Positions 49,001-55,112 of a stretch of DNA of 55,112 nt are shown here, one piece after another; the stretch's first letter is position 1, and every line of letters begins with the position of its first letter. The position numbers and the translations under genes are program-made. The notes under the pieces are model-generated. The model ran no database searches and was not told the origin of the DNA. It was given only the letters and a program-made list of their open reading frames with translations. This DNA is from a virus, in the IMG/VR virus record IMGVR_UViG_3300043399_000050, positions 1 through 55,112 of that record; one strand, given 5' to 3'.

Positions 49001-51293
49001 CTTGGCTAGTGACTGCTGTAACGGGTGCGCCTGTCGGCGGAATCTGGGCAGCGCCAGCCTGCACGGTCGGTACAACTCGTTGCTGTGTGCCTGCTGAACG
49101 CAGGGCAGCCATCGTGGGCTGACCTTGCTGGGTAAATAGGGACAACTGACCAGCCCGCTGAAACTCTTGCGGGGTAGGACGAGCGACCACAGGAGCGGGG
49201 GCTGGAGCCATAGGAGCCACGGGGCGAGGAGCCGTGCGTGGCGGGATCGGAGCCTGCCGCTGGGTAAAGAGAGGCAACTGACCACCCTGTGTAGACCGAA
49301 GTGCCTGCTGCGTGGGCTGACCACGCTGATTGAACAAGGACATTTGCTGCGGTGTACGAACTGGGACAGGTACAGTCGGTGGGGCAGACGGCATTGTGGA
49401 TGCAGTTTGCGGGGTCATTTCGGGCTGCACACGGGTAAGCGGCATCTGACCGGGGAACAGGGGTAACTGACCAGTCGGAGGGGCAAGCGGAGCCTGCTCA
49501 CCTTGGAATAGACCCATCTGACCTTGCTGAGCCTGAGCCGCTTGAGCAGCCACAGGGGGTAGGTCTTGGAACTCTGCAAGTTGTTGGTCAATCTGTTGCA
49601 GTGCAGTACGGGCTTGCTCCATGTTTTGCCGCAACATGTTGATGCGACCTTGTTGAAGCACGGCCCGTCCACCTGCCATGTCAGACAGTTCTTGCTGGGC
49701 ATCAGTAATGAAGCGAGCCAGTTGAGCGCGTTGGTCAAGCAAAGCCTGACGCTGTTCCATACGAGGAGCCGGGCTAACGGCTGCACCAGCAGGGGGCGTC
49801 CCCATCGGTGGCTCAGGCGGTGCGCCAAACAATTCACCTTGGGTTCCCGGTGGGCCTTCAGGCAGTGTAGGTACTTGAGGCGCACTGCTGGTCATCGAGG
49901 TATCAGGGTTATTACCACCTGACAACAAGTCGGCAGGTTGTTTACCCAATGGGCCGCGACGGAGGTTTGCACCTGCTCCAATCGTTCCACCCACACCAAA
50001 GCCAGCGGCAAACGACTCAATCAAGCGGTCAATGTTTTCTTCGCTACCAAAGTCCTGCCCAGTCAAACCAAGCAGCATGGACTCTTGTCCAACTTCAGTC
50101 AGACCTTCAGCAGGGCCACCGATAGCAACACCTTTGGCTCCGCGTTTGAGTAGTTCGCCGCCGCGCTTAGCCCCCGTGGTTAGAAGGTTTGTACCCTGAA
50201 TATCCTTGAGCGCAGTCGCGCCTGAGCGTGGGGACAGACCACCAACACCAAACAGACGAGACGCAAGCAGGTACTCAGGCAAAGACTCCAGCAGGGCGTA
50301 AGGCACGCCACCAAGGAAGGCAGAGGTTCTTGCGCCTACATCTTCGGGGCCAGCACCCTGTTCACGGAACTCACCGTAAATATCAGAGATACCCATGCCG
50401 TAGTTCTGCGCCGTGCTTGCTGCAACCGCACCCGTAATACCTGCGGCTTGGCGTAGAAACTTCTCATCGAAGGCTTGGCCTGCGGCACGCTTGGCTAGTT
50501 CACGCTCAACCTTGTCGGCAAATTCTTTCTTACCAGCCGTGCTGGCAAGCCACTGACCGACACGAGGAAGTATCGCACTACCACCTGCACCCGTAGCAGC
50601 CAATGGGCCACCAAGGAAATAACCACCCGCAGCAGCCGCAATCGAACCAAGGATGTTCGGCCCTTGTTGGGCAACCGTTGCAGCCAGCCAGTCAATGGCT
50701 CCACCCGCCGAGTCAATCTCTTGGAACTCACGGCGGTACGGCAGGTTCTTACGGATGTCCTCGTACTGACGGTCAACAATGTTCTGACCAACTTCCTCAG
50801 CGCCAAACAACTGCAAACCACGACCAGCAAGTTGCTGCATCTGATCCACACCGATGCCAAAGTTCTTGGACATCAACCGACCAAGGCCGGGGTTACGAAT
50901 CTGATTGGCTAGTTGGGAGTATGTATCGGGTGTCAGCGTAATCCAGTCGCCACCTTTGGGTAGACCTACGGGAGGTTGCCCAAGCAACTGCTCAGCACGC
51001 AGAGTCATGTCAGCGTCGTCCTCATCAAAGGTGACGCCTTGCACAAACAACTTCTTCTGCGACGGACTGTACGCAATAGCAGGTTCAGTCTGAACCTGCT
51101 GGGTTTGGAACTGCGGAACTTGGGCAAGCGCGGCCTGACCAGCAGCCGCTAGACCTGCGGCGGCTTCTTGCGTGGACAAGCCAGAACTACCCTGCCCCGG
51201 ATACAAAAACCCGTAAGCACTCATGCTCCTAGCGAGTTGATCGTTAGGAGTTGAGTAGATCGGGTCTGTCAAACTTGGCCCCGCTTTAGCCAT
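43047..51293 (-). CDS. Giant large polyvalent (internal virion) protein, 2748 aa
   Basis: This protein fills 15% of the genome. Residues 1-450 are helical with Gly-rich hydrophobic segments (GSIAAAAGGYFLGGPLAA). Residues about 450-770 are Pro/Gln-rich with repeats of the GQLSLFTQQGQPT type. MORN repeats follow at about 780-842 (TYEDGSVYEGQLRNGEPNGQ), then Lys/Pro-rich linkers. A metallopeptidase-like motif HETLGH is at 1336-1341, coiled coils follow, YVPLTRDGDW is at about 1943 (PLxRFG-like), and hydrophobic helices are near 2440. Such proteins are packed in the head and ejected into the host. Its stop overlaps the primase stop. Confidence 0.85.
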   Translation of the reverse strand: MAKAGPSLTDPIYSTPNDQLARSMSAYGFLYPGQGSSGLSTQEAAAGLAAAGQAALAQVPQFQTQQVQTEPAIAYSPSQKKLFVQGVTFDEDDADMTLRAEQLLGQPPVGLPKGGDWITLTPDTYSQLANQIRNPGLGRLMSKNFGIGVDQMQQLAGRGLQLFGAEEVGQNIVDRQYEDIRKNLPYRREFQEIDSAGGAIDWLAATVAQQGPNILGSIAAAAGGYFLGGPLAATGAGGSAILPRVGQWLASTAGKKEFADKVERELAKRAAGQAFDEKFLRQAAGITGAVAASTAQNYGMGISDIYGEFREQGAGPEDVGARTSAFLGGVPYALLESLPEYLLASRLFGVGGLSPRSGATALKDIQGTNLLTTGAKRGGELLKRGAKGVAIGGPAEGLTEVGQESMLLGLTGQDFGSEENIDRLIESFAAGFGVGGTIGAGANLRRGPLGKQPADLLSGGNNPDTSMTSSAPQVPTLPEGPPGTQGELFGAPPEPPMGTPPAGAAVSPAPRMEQRQALLDQRAQLARFITDAQQELSDMAGGRAVLQQGRINMLRQNMEQARTALQQIDQQLAEFQDLPPVAAQAAQAQQGQMGLFQGEQAPLAPPTGQLPLFPGQMPLTRVQPEMTPQTASTMPSAPPTVPVPVRTPQQMSLFNQRGQPTQQALRSTQGGQLPLFTQRQAPIPPRTAPRPVAPMAPAPAPVVARPTPQEFQRAGQLSLFTQQGQPTMAALRSAGTQQRVVPTVQAGAAQIPPTGAPVTAVTSQAARGAALKRQRTGIFTYEDGSVYEGQLRNGEPNGQGTLTYFDGSVYTGGMKDGVPHGQGRFLDSDGTVMDGEFKDGEFQGTPQPPAKPKRTRKEKQDAVQEQGAAGVSVQPETPTGEEVGQEVRRAKEPAGKGKALRKGKAEEKVAETPPEEPPPPPKGGKTLKKAPAKKTEAKAQPAPKAAKLQKGPSGIAAMVGQIMGTTTQPAVVASETKRGPREASEETVAANEELDLAIETAETTKDAAAYAEALYDIVETLVFSAPRTYLRKTSENFLADHEQGVSKLDFQQALREVALDQDVIRPNSRLYALLAENGLLNDATVQERVREPGAKAEQEAVAGPITTPPANELVTPEERLANFLNSTPQWPKKEQLVNHLKKLYAKVDEPSYVVGPRGTIQDYFTAEGEPIVSQPPGKSYYIPNTRTDEKMTRDDFTKKHNEARKELRELEDVEDQTTLDDIQYDPLMDNKTGTDRGDLSFFRVDGKPADPMKAGPLRLFVARIISRYARKPNVAVFSNLAEMKRQNPALFEAAAKARREGDIEAVNAAGMAWGNNIVLFSDFIYSEDHARFIIAHETLGHVGFRGLFSDAALNKILRLVADSDPTLTHAAEVYAQGKNIPFLEAVEEVLADRAAALDTNTILRFWNWVKDQLNKLGFRFQDDSARYLIGLSRKYIRQGIGRSEVNVSSIFKEVNQSLLNEQSDMEVLRFAQAMPIGDATFALNNVNQNRAMYGGIQRAWKDLLEAKITAEKMRKEGKGVLANVRNVVQKVLDGIQTQDNMARKSKGYFKVFTVTQNRAARQTEYKTRYAEGTKTAHEAKFLGMGEGMTPDENLRAGQLMAYATLLRMNQYSDSQLAKMDNPVYYDLTEQTFGINADAIESLKKMGMVSFEEFKKGFKVQQGFKEVPMTDEHRAEIAANQTADLEALEAGKAKNLKRMNDKLAELDNEEAKLEQQLKIKKTERDFDRKIEATKRRYTKQLSESTYAVPNMVDTPAWFKDLTEDSIEYKVYQEFSDTIANSAVDILRSKYMGAIHEQTRTVTAGIGDAFKSGLTARERKFIDDIVAIYDDMRMEEAVYKDNRLVLSEQSEDNANEWLNKKFGRSLYTDLALNDLAKTVKGYTAEEVNEIVKGLRPKLRIGTDPELDDVNGNSIWALVRRVEERTMFAASINDDQMYAKRTIAGNYVPLTRDGDWQVRVQAYRMEGGKEIPVRLSQSQQDSLFFTKVANEKAAREVKDEVDAILAGEHEMRDKDGVAQTVYLRAVASVAEQTPALVDILHYDEVMYSLSRLGIRLTPGERDTLVKKVTAQNTRARANLQRAGMAGWDADVVRSASAFLEQQAYTAANKEFRHQYDEIIDNPLNWEGDADRLEELRLKWESAKGEAKELAAREYFQEKYYYGNAVAPDDKFVTKGNYYKERAKSMIDWLDSTGDIVHADDIWTNNEWSVAARTWAAIAQLGGSIATGVTQVLSLPTNSWAYLSTFNPKTGFGVGLGAGKAASLLLSYGMRVGNFKYANLQYIKDQIEALQKSGAKTNKDGLTLGELSFLEQMTEEQRLDAAQFNAMTGTSRGRRITGNPTAQKFIQAWMFPFAYTEQFNRRVTLLAAYRGEYDRQIASGATTTQADIAARGVATRAVDATQGDYAQYNRPAFFRGGLQSFVYMYKQYPIMMIQLLKNMNYEGRIIMLGSLLLLSGVRGLPGSDDLLDIVDGIAQRLGLKTGSIEKEFARILRNTVGEELANDLTPIMMRGLLDHFTGWSFSNRLGLGDIVPGTGLLKPSATKQEILREVVNIAGAPTSFLAGAFEYTFNTIPGVVTGRKSFTSLMGDSPVRAIANLGDAFKYHNTGAITDKKGYVVSQNATTWEIMGKAMGWHPSRAQAQMDWLMADSQEQAYMQMIKTEAVRRSVSARLSGDRESEAAVKDYIREWNESTKGTRLEIRNFGNSVNRAFREAKKPMAIRALKSSAQAGRAEAKELLRMYGVDEETLAGVPD

Positions 51294-51295
51294 AA

Positions 51296-53518
51296 TTACC
51301 TCTCAGTTACTTGCTGTGGTGCATTAACTGCACTCCAGATTCCAGTAGTGTTAATACCGCTAACTCGTGCAGCCGTTGGGCCAACCTGCGCAGTGTTACC
51401 ACCAATGGTAATCGTCTTAGTCTCAGGGTCAATGATATAAATTTCCCCAGCAGGATTGCTATAAGAAATTTGCCCCGTGCTAAGTGCGGTTGCCTTAAAG
51501 CCAGCGTTCTCCATTTTCTTCTTAGCCAACTCAAAGTTACCTTTGATGAGTTCAGCATTGGCCTCACGAACACCTTGGAGGTACTGCTTGCTAGATTCTT
51601 CCCGTATTTTCAGTTCGGACTCAAAAGCCTTATCACCACGGGCGGTCTGAATCTCAGCCAACTTCGCACGGTAGGCAGCATCCACGCGGGAGCGTACCAA
51701 CTGCTCAACTTGTGGGCCAGTCAGATTCACACCGTTCTTAGCCACTTGACCGTTGATGTACAGGTCATAGTTACCGTCAGGGCGTTGCAAGACTTGGTGC
51801 GGCGCATTAGTAAAGGTAGACAAGACCGACATGGCACGGCTGAAGTTACCAGTAGTGGCTCCTTCATACACACCCCAGTCTGCTTGGTTCTTGTACATGC
51901 CAAGGTCAAGTGCTTGAATTTTGCCTACGGTTTCCCATGCCTTATCGCCCATGCCGTATTGCGCATACAACTTGACATCTTCCTGCAACTTACTGCGGAT
52001 TGTTAGAAGTTGCCGAACCTCAGGATTCTGGGCATTAGGAGGCAGCGCGGCTGGGCCTTGCATCGTGCCTGAAGTGGCAGGTGCAGGGGGTTTTACCGCT
52101 TGAGACGCAGCAGTTGCGACTTGAGTCGCGTTACCAGACTGGACTGCTGTTGCCACTTGTTGAGTCGGGCTAGGAAGTCGTGGAGCATTTGCATTGCTTG
52201 CAGTGACCACTGCCGCACCTTGGTTAAAGCCGAGCGCAATACCTGTTTCGATTGTTCGAGCATCATAAGGAACCTTTCCGTTCTCCATTTGGATGATGCC
52301 GCGAACCAACTTTTCCATCGTAGCGGGGTCTTGCACATCGACTACATCATCCGGTTTAACTCCAAGTTGCTCAGTCAAAAACTTCGTGTACGACGCACGA
52401 TCAGTCGTAGTCCAGTTGTTGACGATACCCCGAATGGTGTTGACCCCACGGTTGTTGTAGGACATCAGGTTCATCGTCATGGCACGGATGCCAGCCTCAG
52501 GCGTATCGAAACGAACGAACTCGCCATCGTTGACATAGTTGCCATTGGCATCTTTCATCGACCCTTTCCACGGGGAGTCGGGGGAGAACTTGATATTGCC
52601 GGGGTTGTTATTGCGCAGACCACGGACAGGATTACCCTTGTCGTCAAGCATCCAGTCGGCGTACCCTTCGGCTACTGCCTTTTGTGCGTTAGCAGAACGA
52701 GTCTTTTCGGCGGCAGTGGCTTTTTGGGTTTCAGTCTTGCGTAGATTCTCAATCAGTTGGGCTTCAGTAAGTGGGCGGTTTGCCTGCTCAGCCTGACGAA
52801 CCATGTCGTAGTAAGGCGTAGCCGTACCAGAACCAATCGTGGGAATCTCCACACGGGTAACATCAGGATCATAGATACCAAGCGCACGACCAAGGCGTGG
52901 GACACCAATCTGGTTTGCCAACCAAGTACCACCTTGAGCAACGGCATTAACTGGGCCACCAACAAAGATGTCAGCAGCAGCCGCAGGAGCCTTACCCAAA
53001 GCAGAGCGGTCAATAGCAGCCTGACGCCGCTGGTTTTCAAACTGCAAACGGCGTACCCGCTCAGCATCAGGAAGCGCCTGAAACTCAGCAACACTTAACT
53101 GTTCAGTAGGTACATTGAGCAACTGCTCAGGAGTACGCAAACCAGCGGGGCGAGCGGCAGGTGCAGCGGTTGCAGCAGGTGCAGCAGGTGTAGTCGTAAG
53201 GGGCCGTACTTCAATCTGTGGCGTTGGCACAGGGTATGCGGTCGCTCCACCTGCGGAAGGCGGAACTTGCAACCCACCTTGCGGTGCGGCTGACGGCGTG
53301 CCAAAGGCTTGCCCCGGTGCTTGGTCGAATTGCAAAAGCGGCTGGTTAGCCGCGTTGATTGCACTCTGACCTTGCTTCGCCCGAATCTCGTTGAGTTTGT
53401 TTAACTCTTGAATCTGTAGTTCGCGTTGTCGTTGCGCGAGTAAAGCATCTTCAGCCGCACGCTGGCGGCTGGCGATGACACCCATGCTACTTGCGAACTG
53501 TCCTAGGCTGAGAGCCAT
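51296..53518 (-). CDS. Internal virion protein with peptidoglycan-hydrolase-like domain
   Basis: The 740-aa protein has an N-terminal helix (SRQRAAEDALLAQRQRELQI), a Pro/Ala-rich linker (60-125), and from about residue 300 the segment RGLRNNNPGNIKFSPDSPWK then FVRFDTPEAGIRAMTMNLMS. That motif belongs to a lytic-transglycosylase-type virion lysozyme family. C-terminal helices follow. It would open the wall for DNA entry. It is followed two bases later by the giant gene, which is likely co-packaged. Confidence 0.8.
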   Translation of the reverse strand: MALSLGQFASSMGVIASRQRAAEDALLAQRQRELQIQELNKLNEIRAKQGQSAINAANQPLLQFDQAPGQAFGTPSAAPQGGLQVPPSAGGATAYPVPTPQIEVRPLTTTPAAPAATAAPAARPAGLRTPEQLLNVPTEQLSVAEFQALPDAERVRRLQFENQRRQAAIDRSALGKAPAAAADIFVGGPVNAVAQGGTWLANQIGVPRLGRALGIYDPDVTRVEIPTIGSGTATPYYDMVRQAEQANRPLTEAQLIENLRKTETQKATAAEKTRSANAQKAVAEGYADWMLDDKGNPVRGLRNNNPGNIKFSPDSPWKGSMKDANGNYVNDGEFVRFDTPEAGIRAMTMNLMSYNNRGVNTIRGIVNNWTTTDRASYTKFLTEQLGVKPDDVVDVQDPATMEKLVRGIIQMENGKVPYDARTIETGIALGFNQGAAVVTASNANAPRLPSPTQQVATAVQSGNATQVATAASQAVKPPAPATSGTMQGPAALPPNAQNPEVRQLLTIRSKLQEDVKLYAQYGMGDKAWETVGKIQALDLGMYKNQADWGVYEGATTGNFSRAMSVLSTFTNAPHQVLQRPDGNYDLYINGQVAKNGVNLTGPQVEQLVRSRVDAAYRAKLAEIQTARGDKAFESELKIREESSKQYLQGVREANAELIKGNFELAKKKMENAGFKATALSTGQISYSNPAGEIYIIDPETKTITIGGNTAQVGPTAARVSGINTTGIWSAVNAPQQVTER

Positions 53519-53530
53519 AGTGACCTCCCA

Positions 53531-55112
53531 TTAACCGTAGTTGATCCTGAGCTGCTGCAACAGGTCGCCGGGGCTAGTAGACTTCGACGAGCCAGTAAAT
53601 GTCCCAAACAGATCACCAATATCACCAGCGGTCTGGCGACGACGGCGGTCAGCAGCATCATACAAATTACCAACATATTGTCCGTACTGGAGCGAAGTGG
53701 TCGGAGCATTTGGAACCAGTCCGAGGCCAGCCTGCTTGGTACGAAGTTTCTGTTGCTGAGCCCAGTCAGCACCTTGAAGGTAAGCAGTCTCACCACCTTT
53801 GGCAATACCGAGATCAATGCGGCGCTCCTCAGCAGTACGCAGACCACTGCGGCGACCACCTGAAACCTTGCGGAGTGTTTCGGCTTTGGCGCGAGCGCCT
53901 GAGGTTTGTACACCACGCTGGCTCATCAGACCAAACTGAGCGGGGTCAAAGTAATCGGCCTCACCCACAATGTTGTAAGCCTCTTGCAGTTTGCGCTGGT
54001 AAGCGGCTTGGTCTTGTGTACGCAGTTGCTCAAGTTCAGCCTTTTGCTGTTCAAGCAGAGCGCGTTCTTCAGGACTCATACCATCACCAGCCATTGCTGC
54101 ACCAGCCGACAGACTTGCTGCACGCAGTAAGAACTCAGCCTGCTTGCGTGGGTCAGTAAGTTGTTGTTTGAGCGCTGCACTAACTGTTGTTGGAGCAGCC
54201 GTTCCAGTACTACCTGCGGCTCCGGGTTGTCCGGGTTGCTGCGCACCGGGTTGGGCAGCAGCCATCGAAGGTTGGAACGAAGCCTGAACCGCAGCGGCTT
54301 GCTCAGCAGCCGGAGTAACCGTCACACCTGCTTGTGAGTACGCAGGAGCAGTTTGCGTTGCGTAGTTGGTCGGGCCAAACGCACCTGTTGCAGCAGCATC
54401 AGGATTGTAGAAAGCACCAGTACCACCGCCAGAACCGAAGGCAGCAGCATTACCGCCGTAAACAGCAGGGGTGTTGACCTGAATACCTTGCATGGAGTTG
54501 GCAAGGCTAGAAGCATCGACCGCACCAGAACTCAACTGAGCAGCAAGATCACTGGAAACCGTACCGCCATAAGCAATGTTTTGTGGAGCGATTGCATTAC
54601 CAGTCATCGGGTCAATAAACTGCCCCAACTCAGAACTCCAAGAACCAGTACCGCTACCCACATTGGTAACCACTGCGTTGACAGAAGGCTCAGCACCAGC
54701 AACAGCAGCACCAGCACCCGACGGGGCTTGAATGGCTTGAGGAGCGTTGAAGTATCCACTTACGCCACCACCGATACCACCCATCAGTGCGCCTTGTCTC
54801 CAGTCACCACCCTGCAATTTGGCAGAGATAGCACCTAGACCAGCACCTACGATGGCGGAGCCGATTACAGAGCCTGCGGTAACCGAACCGACTGCACCAG
54901 CCACAGCAGCCGATAGGCCGATAGACGATGCAATCGCAGGGGCAGCAAACGGAATGGCAATCGCAGCGACCACACCGATCACTGCTTTAAGACCACCGCG
55001 CCCGCCACCGTGTAGCGTAACTTGTTTGCCGCCAATAGCGCGGGCAATAGGATTCAGGCGATGACCGCCTACTCCACCAAATGCTTCTTCAGGAAGATCA
55101 GGTACACCCATT
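53531..55112 (-). CDS. Ala/Gly-rich internal virion (ejection) protein, main part
   Basis: This is the rest of the gene whose first codons are at 1-304 of the window; the true start is 17 codons upstream of the Met at 55111. It has a Gly/Ala hydrophobic region (AVAGAVGSVTAGSVIGSAIV) that may span a membrane, Gln/Pro/Ala-rich low-complexity middle, a charged coiled coil (LEQQKAELEQLRTQDQAAYQ), and a basic C-terminal part (SGARAKAETLRKVSGGRRSG). Expected to be an ejection-complex component like T7 gp14-16 by context. The end is LRINYG. Confidence 0.75.
   Translation of the reverse strand, partial: MGVPDLPEEAFGGVGGHRLNPIARAIGGKQVTLHGGGRGGLKAVIGVVAAIAIPFAAPAIASSIGLSAAVAGAVGSVTAGSVIGSAIVGAGLGAISAKLQGGDWRQGALMGGIGGGVSGYFNAPQAIQAPSGAGAAVAGAEPSVNAVVTNVGSGTGSWSSELGQFIDPMTGNAIAPQNIAYGGTVSSDLAAQLSSGAVDASSLANSMQGIQVNTPAVYGGNAAAFGSGGGTGAFYNPDAAATGAFGPTNYATQTAPAYSQAGVTVTPAAEQAAAVQASFQPSMAAAQPGAQQPGQPGAAGSTGTAAPTTVSAALKQQLTDPRKQAEFLLRAASLSAGAAMAGDGMSPEERALLEQQKAELEQLRTQDQAAYQRKLQEAYNIVGEADYFDPAQFGLMSQRGVQTSGARAKAETLRKVSGGRRSGLRTAEERRIDLGIAKGGETAYLQGADWAQQQKLRTKQAGLGLVPNAPTTSLQYGQYVGNLYDAADRRRRQTAGDIGDLFGTFTGSSKSTSPGDLLQQLRINYG
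54859..55112. repeat. Terminal direct repeat, right copy
   Basis: Second copy of bases 1-254 with a single mismatch (C here at 54985, T at 127). The gene reading through both ends joins in frame. See the left copy for meaning. Confidence 0.9.

Overview
The window is one essentially complete genome of a virulent tailed phage. The first 254 bases recur as the last 254 (54859-55112) with one mismatch, so this is a circular or circularly permuted assembly of about 54,858 bp opened inside a structural gene. The short-tail gene set points to a podovirus: portal, scaffold, capsid, two adaptor or tail-tubular-like proteins, a gp12-like tail protein, several fibres and very large internal virion (ejection) proteins, with no tape measure, sheath or tube. 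An Rz/Rz1 spanin pair with a lipobox implies a Gram-negative host. I see no integrase, excisionase, RNA polymerase or tRNA gene, so transcription probably depends on host polymerase.

Layout. (1) 43047-55112 wrapping into 1-22016, minus strand: the late operon. Read in its own direction from 21979 it gives small terminase, a small gene, large terminase, a terminator and promoter, a small virion-type gene, portal, scaffold, capsid, tail adaptors, a repeat-rich fibre, an HNH endonuclease, a fibre with a diversity-generating-retroelement (DGR) type variable lectin end, a second fibre, the lysis cassette, tail tube protein, small structural genes, and three internal virion proteins including one of 2748 aa. 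(2) 22017-23694: a divergent control region with promoters, three small genes each followed by a hairpin, and a 0.7 kb non-coding block carrying about 12 copies of a 9-bp AATCTAAAT-type element, the best candidate for a replication origin or operator array. (3) 23695-43050, plus strand: the early and replication operon. It holds many small unknown proteins, a MoxR-type ATPase / helical protein / metallopeptidase-VWA trio, a proteasome-like Ntn hydrolase, DUF3310, a family A DNA polymerase, a Cas4/RecB-like nuclease, VRR-NUC, an SNF2-type helicase, a probable ssDNA-binding protein, an HTH protein and a primase-helicase. The two long operons converge at 43047-43050 with overlapping stop codons.

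Most interesting points. The fibre protein at 8512-9783 has an unmistakable DGR variable-region codon signature, yet I recognise no reverse transcriptase gene and no template repeat in this complete genome. The MoxR/VWA trio is an uncharacterised chaperone-like system. The repeat-rich non-coding block looks like an origin and is flanked by a pair of paralogous genes. The 2748-aa protein is a large polyvalent protein with MORN repeats and a degenerate-looking metallopeptidase motif.
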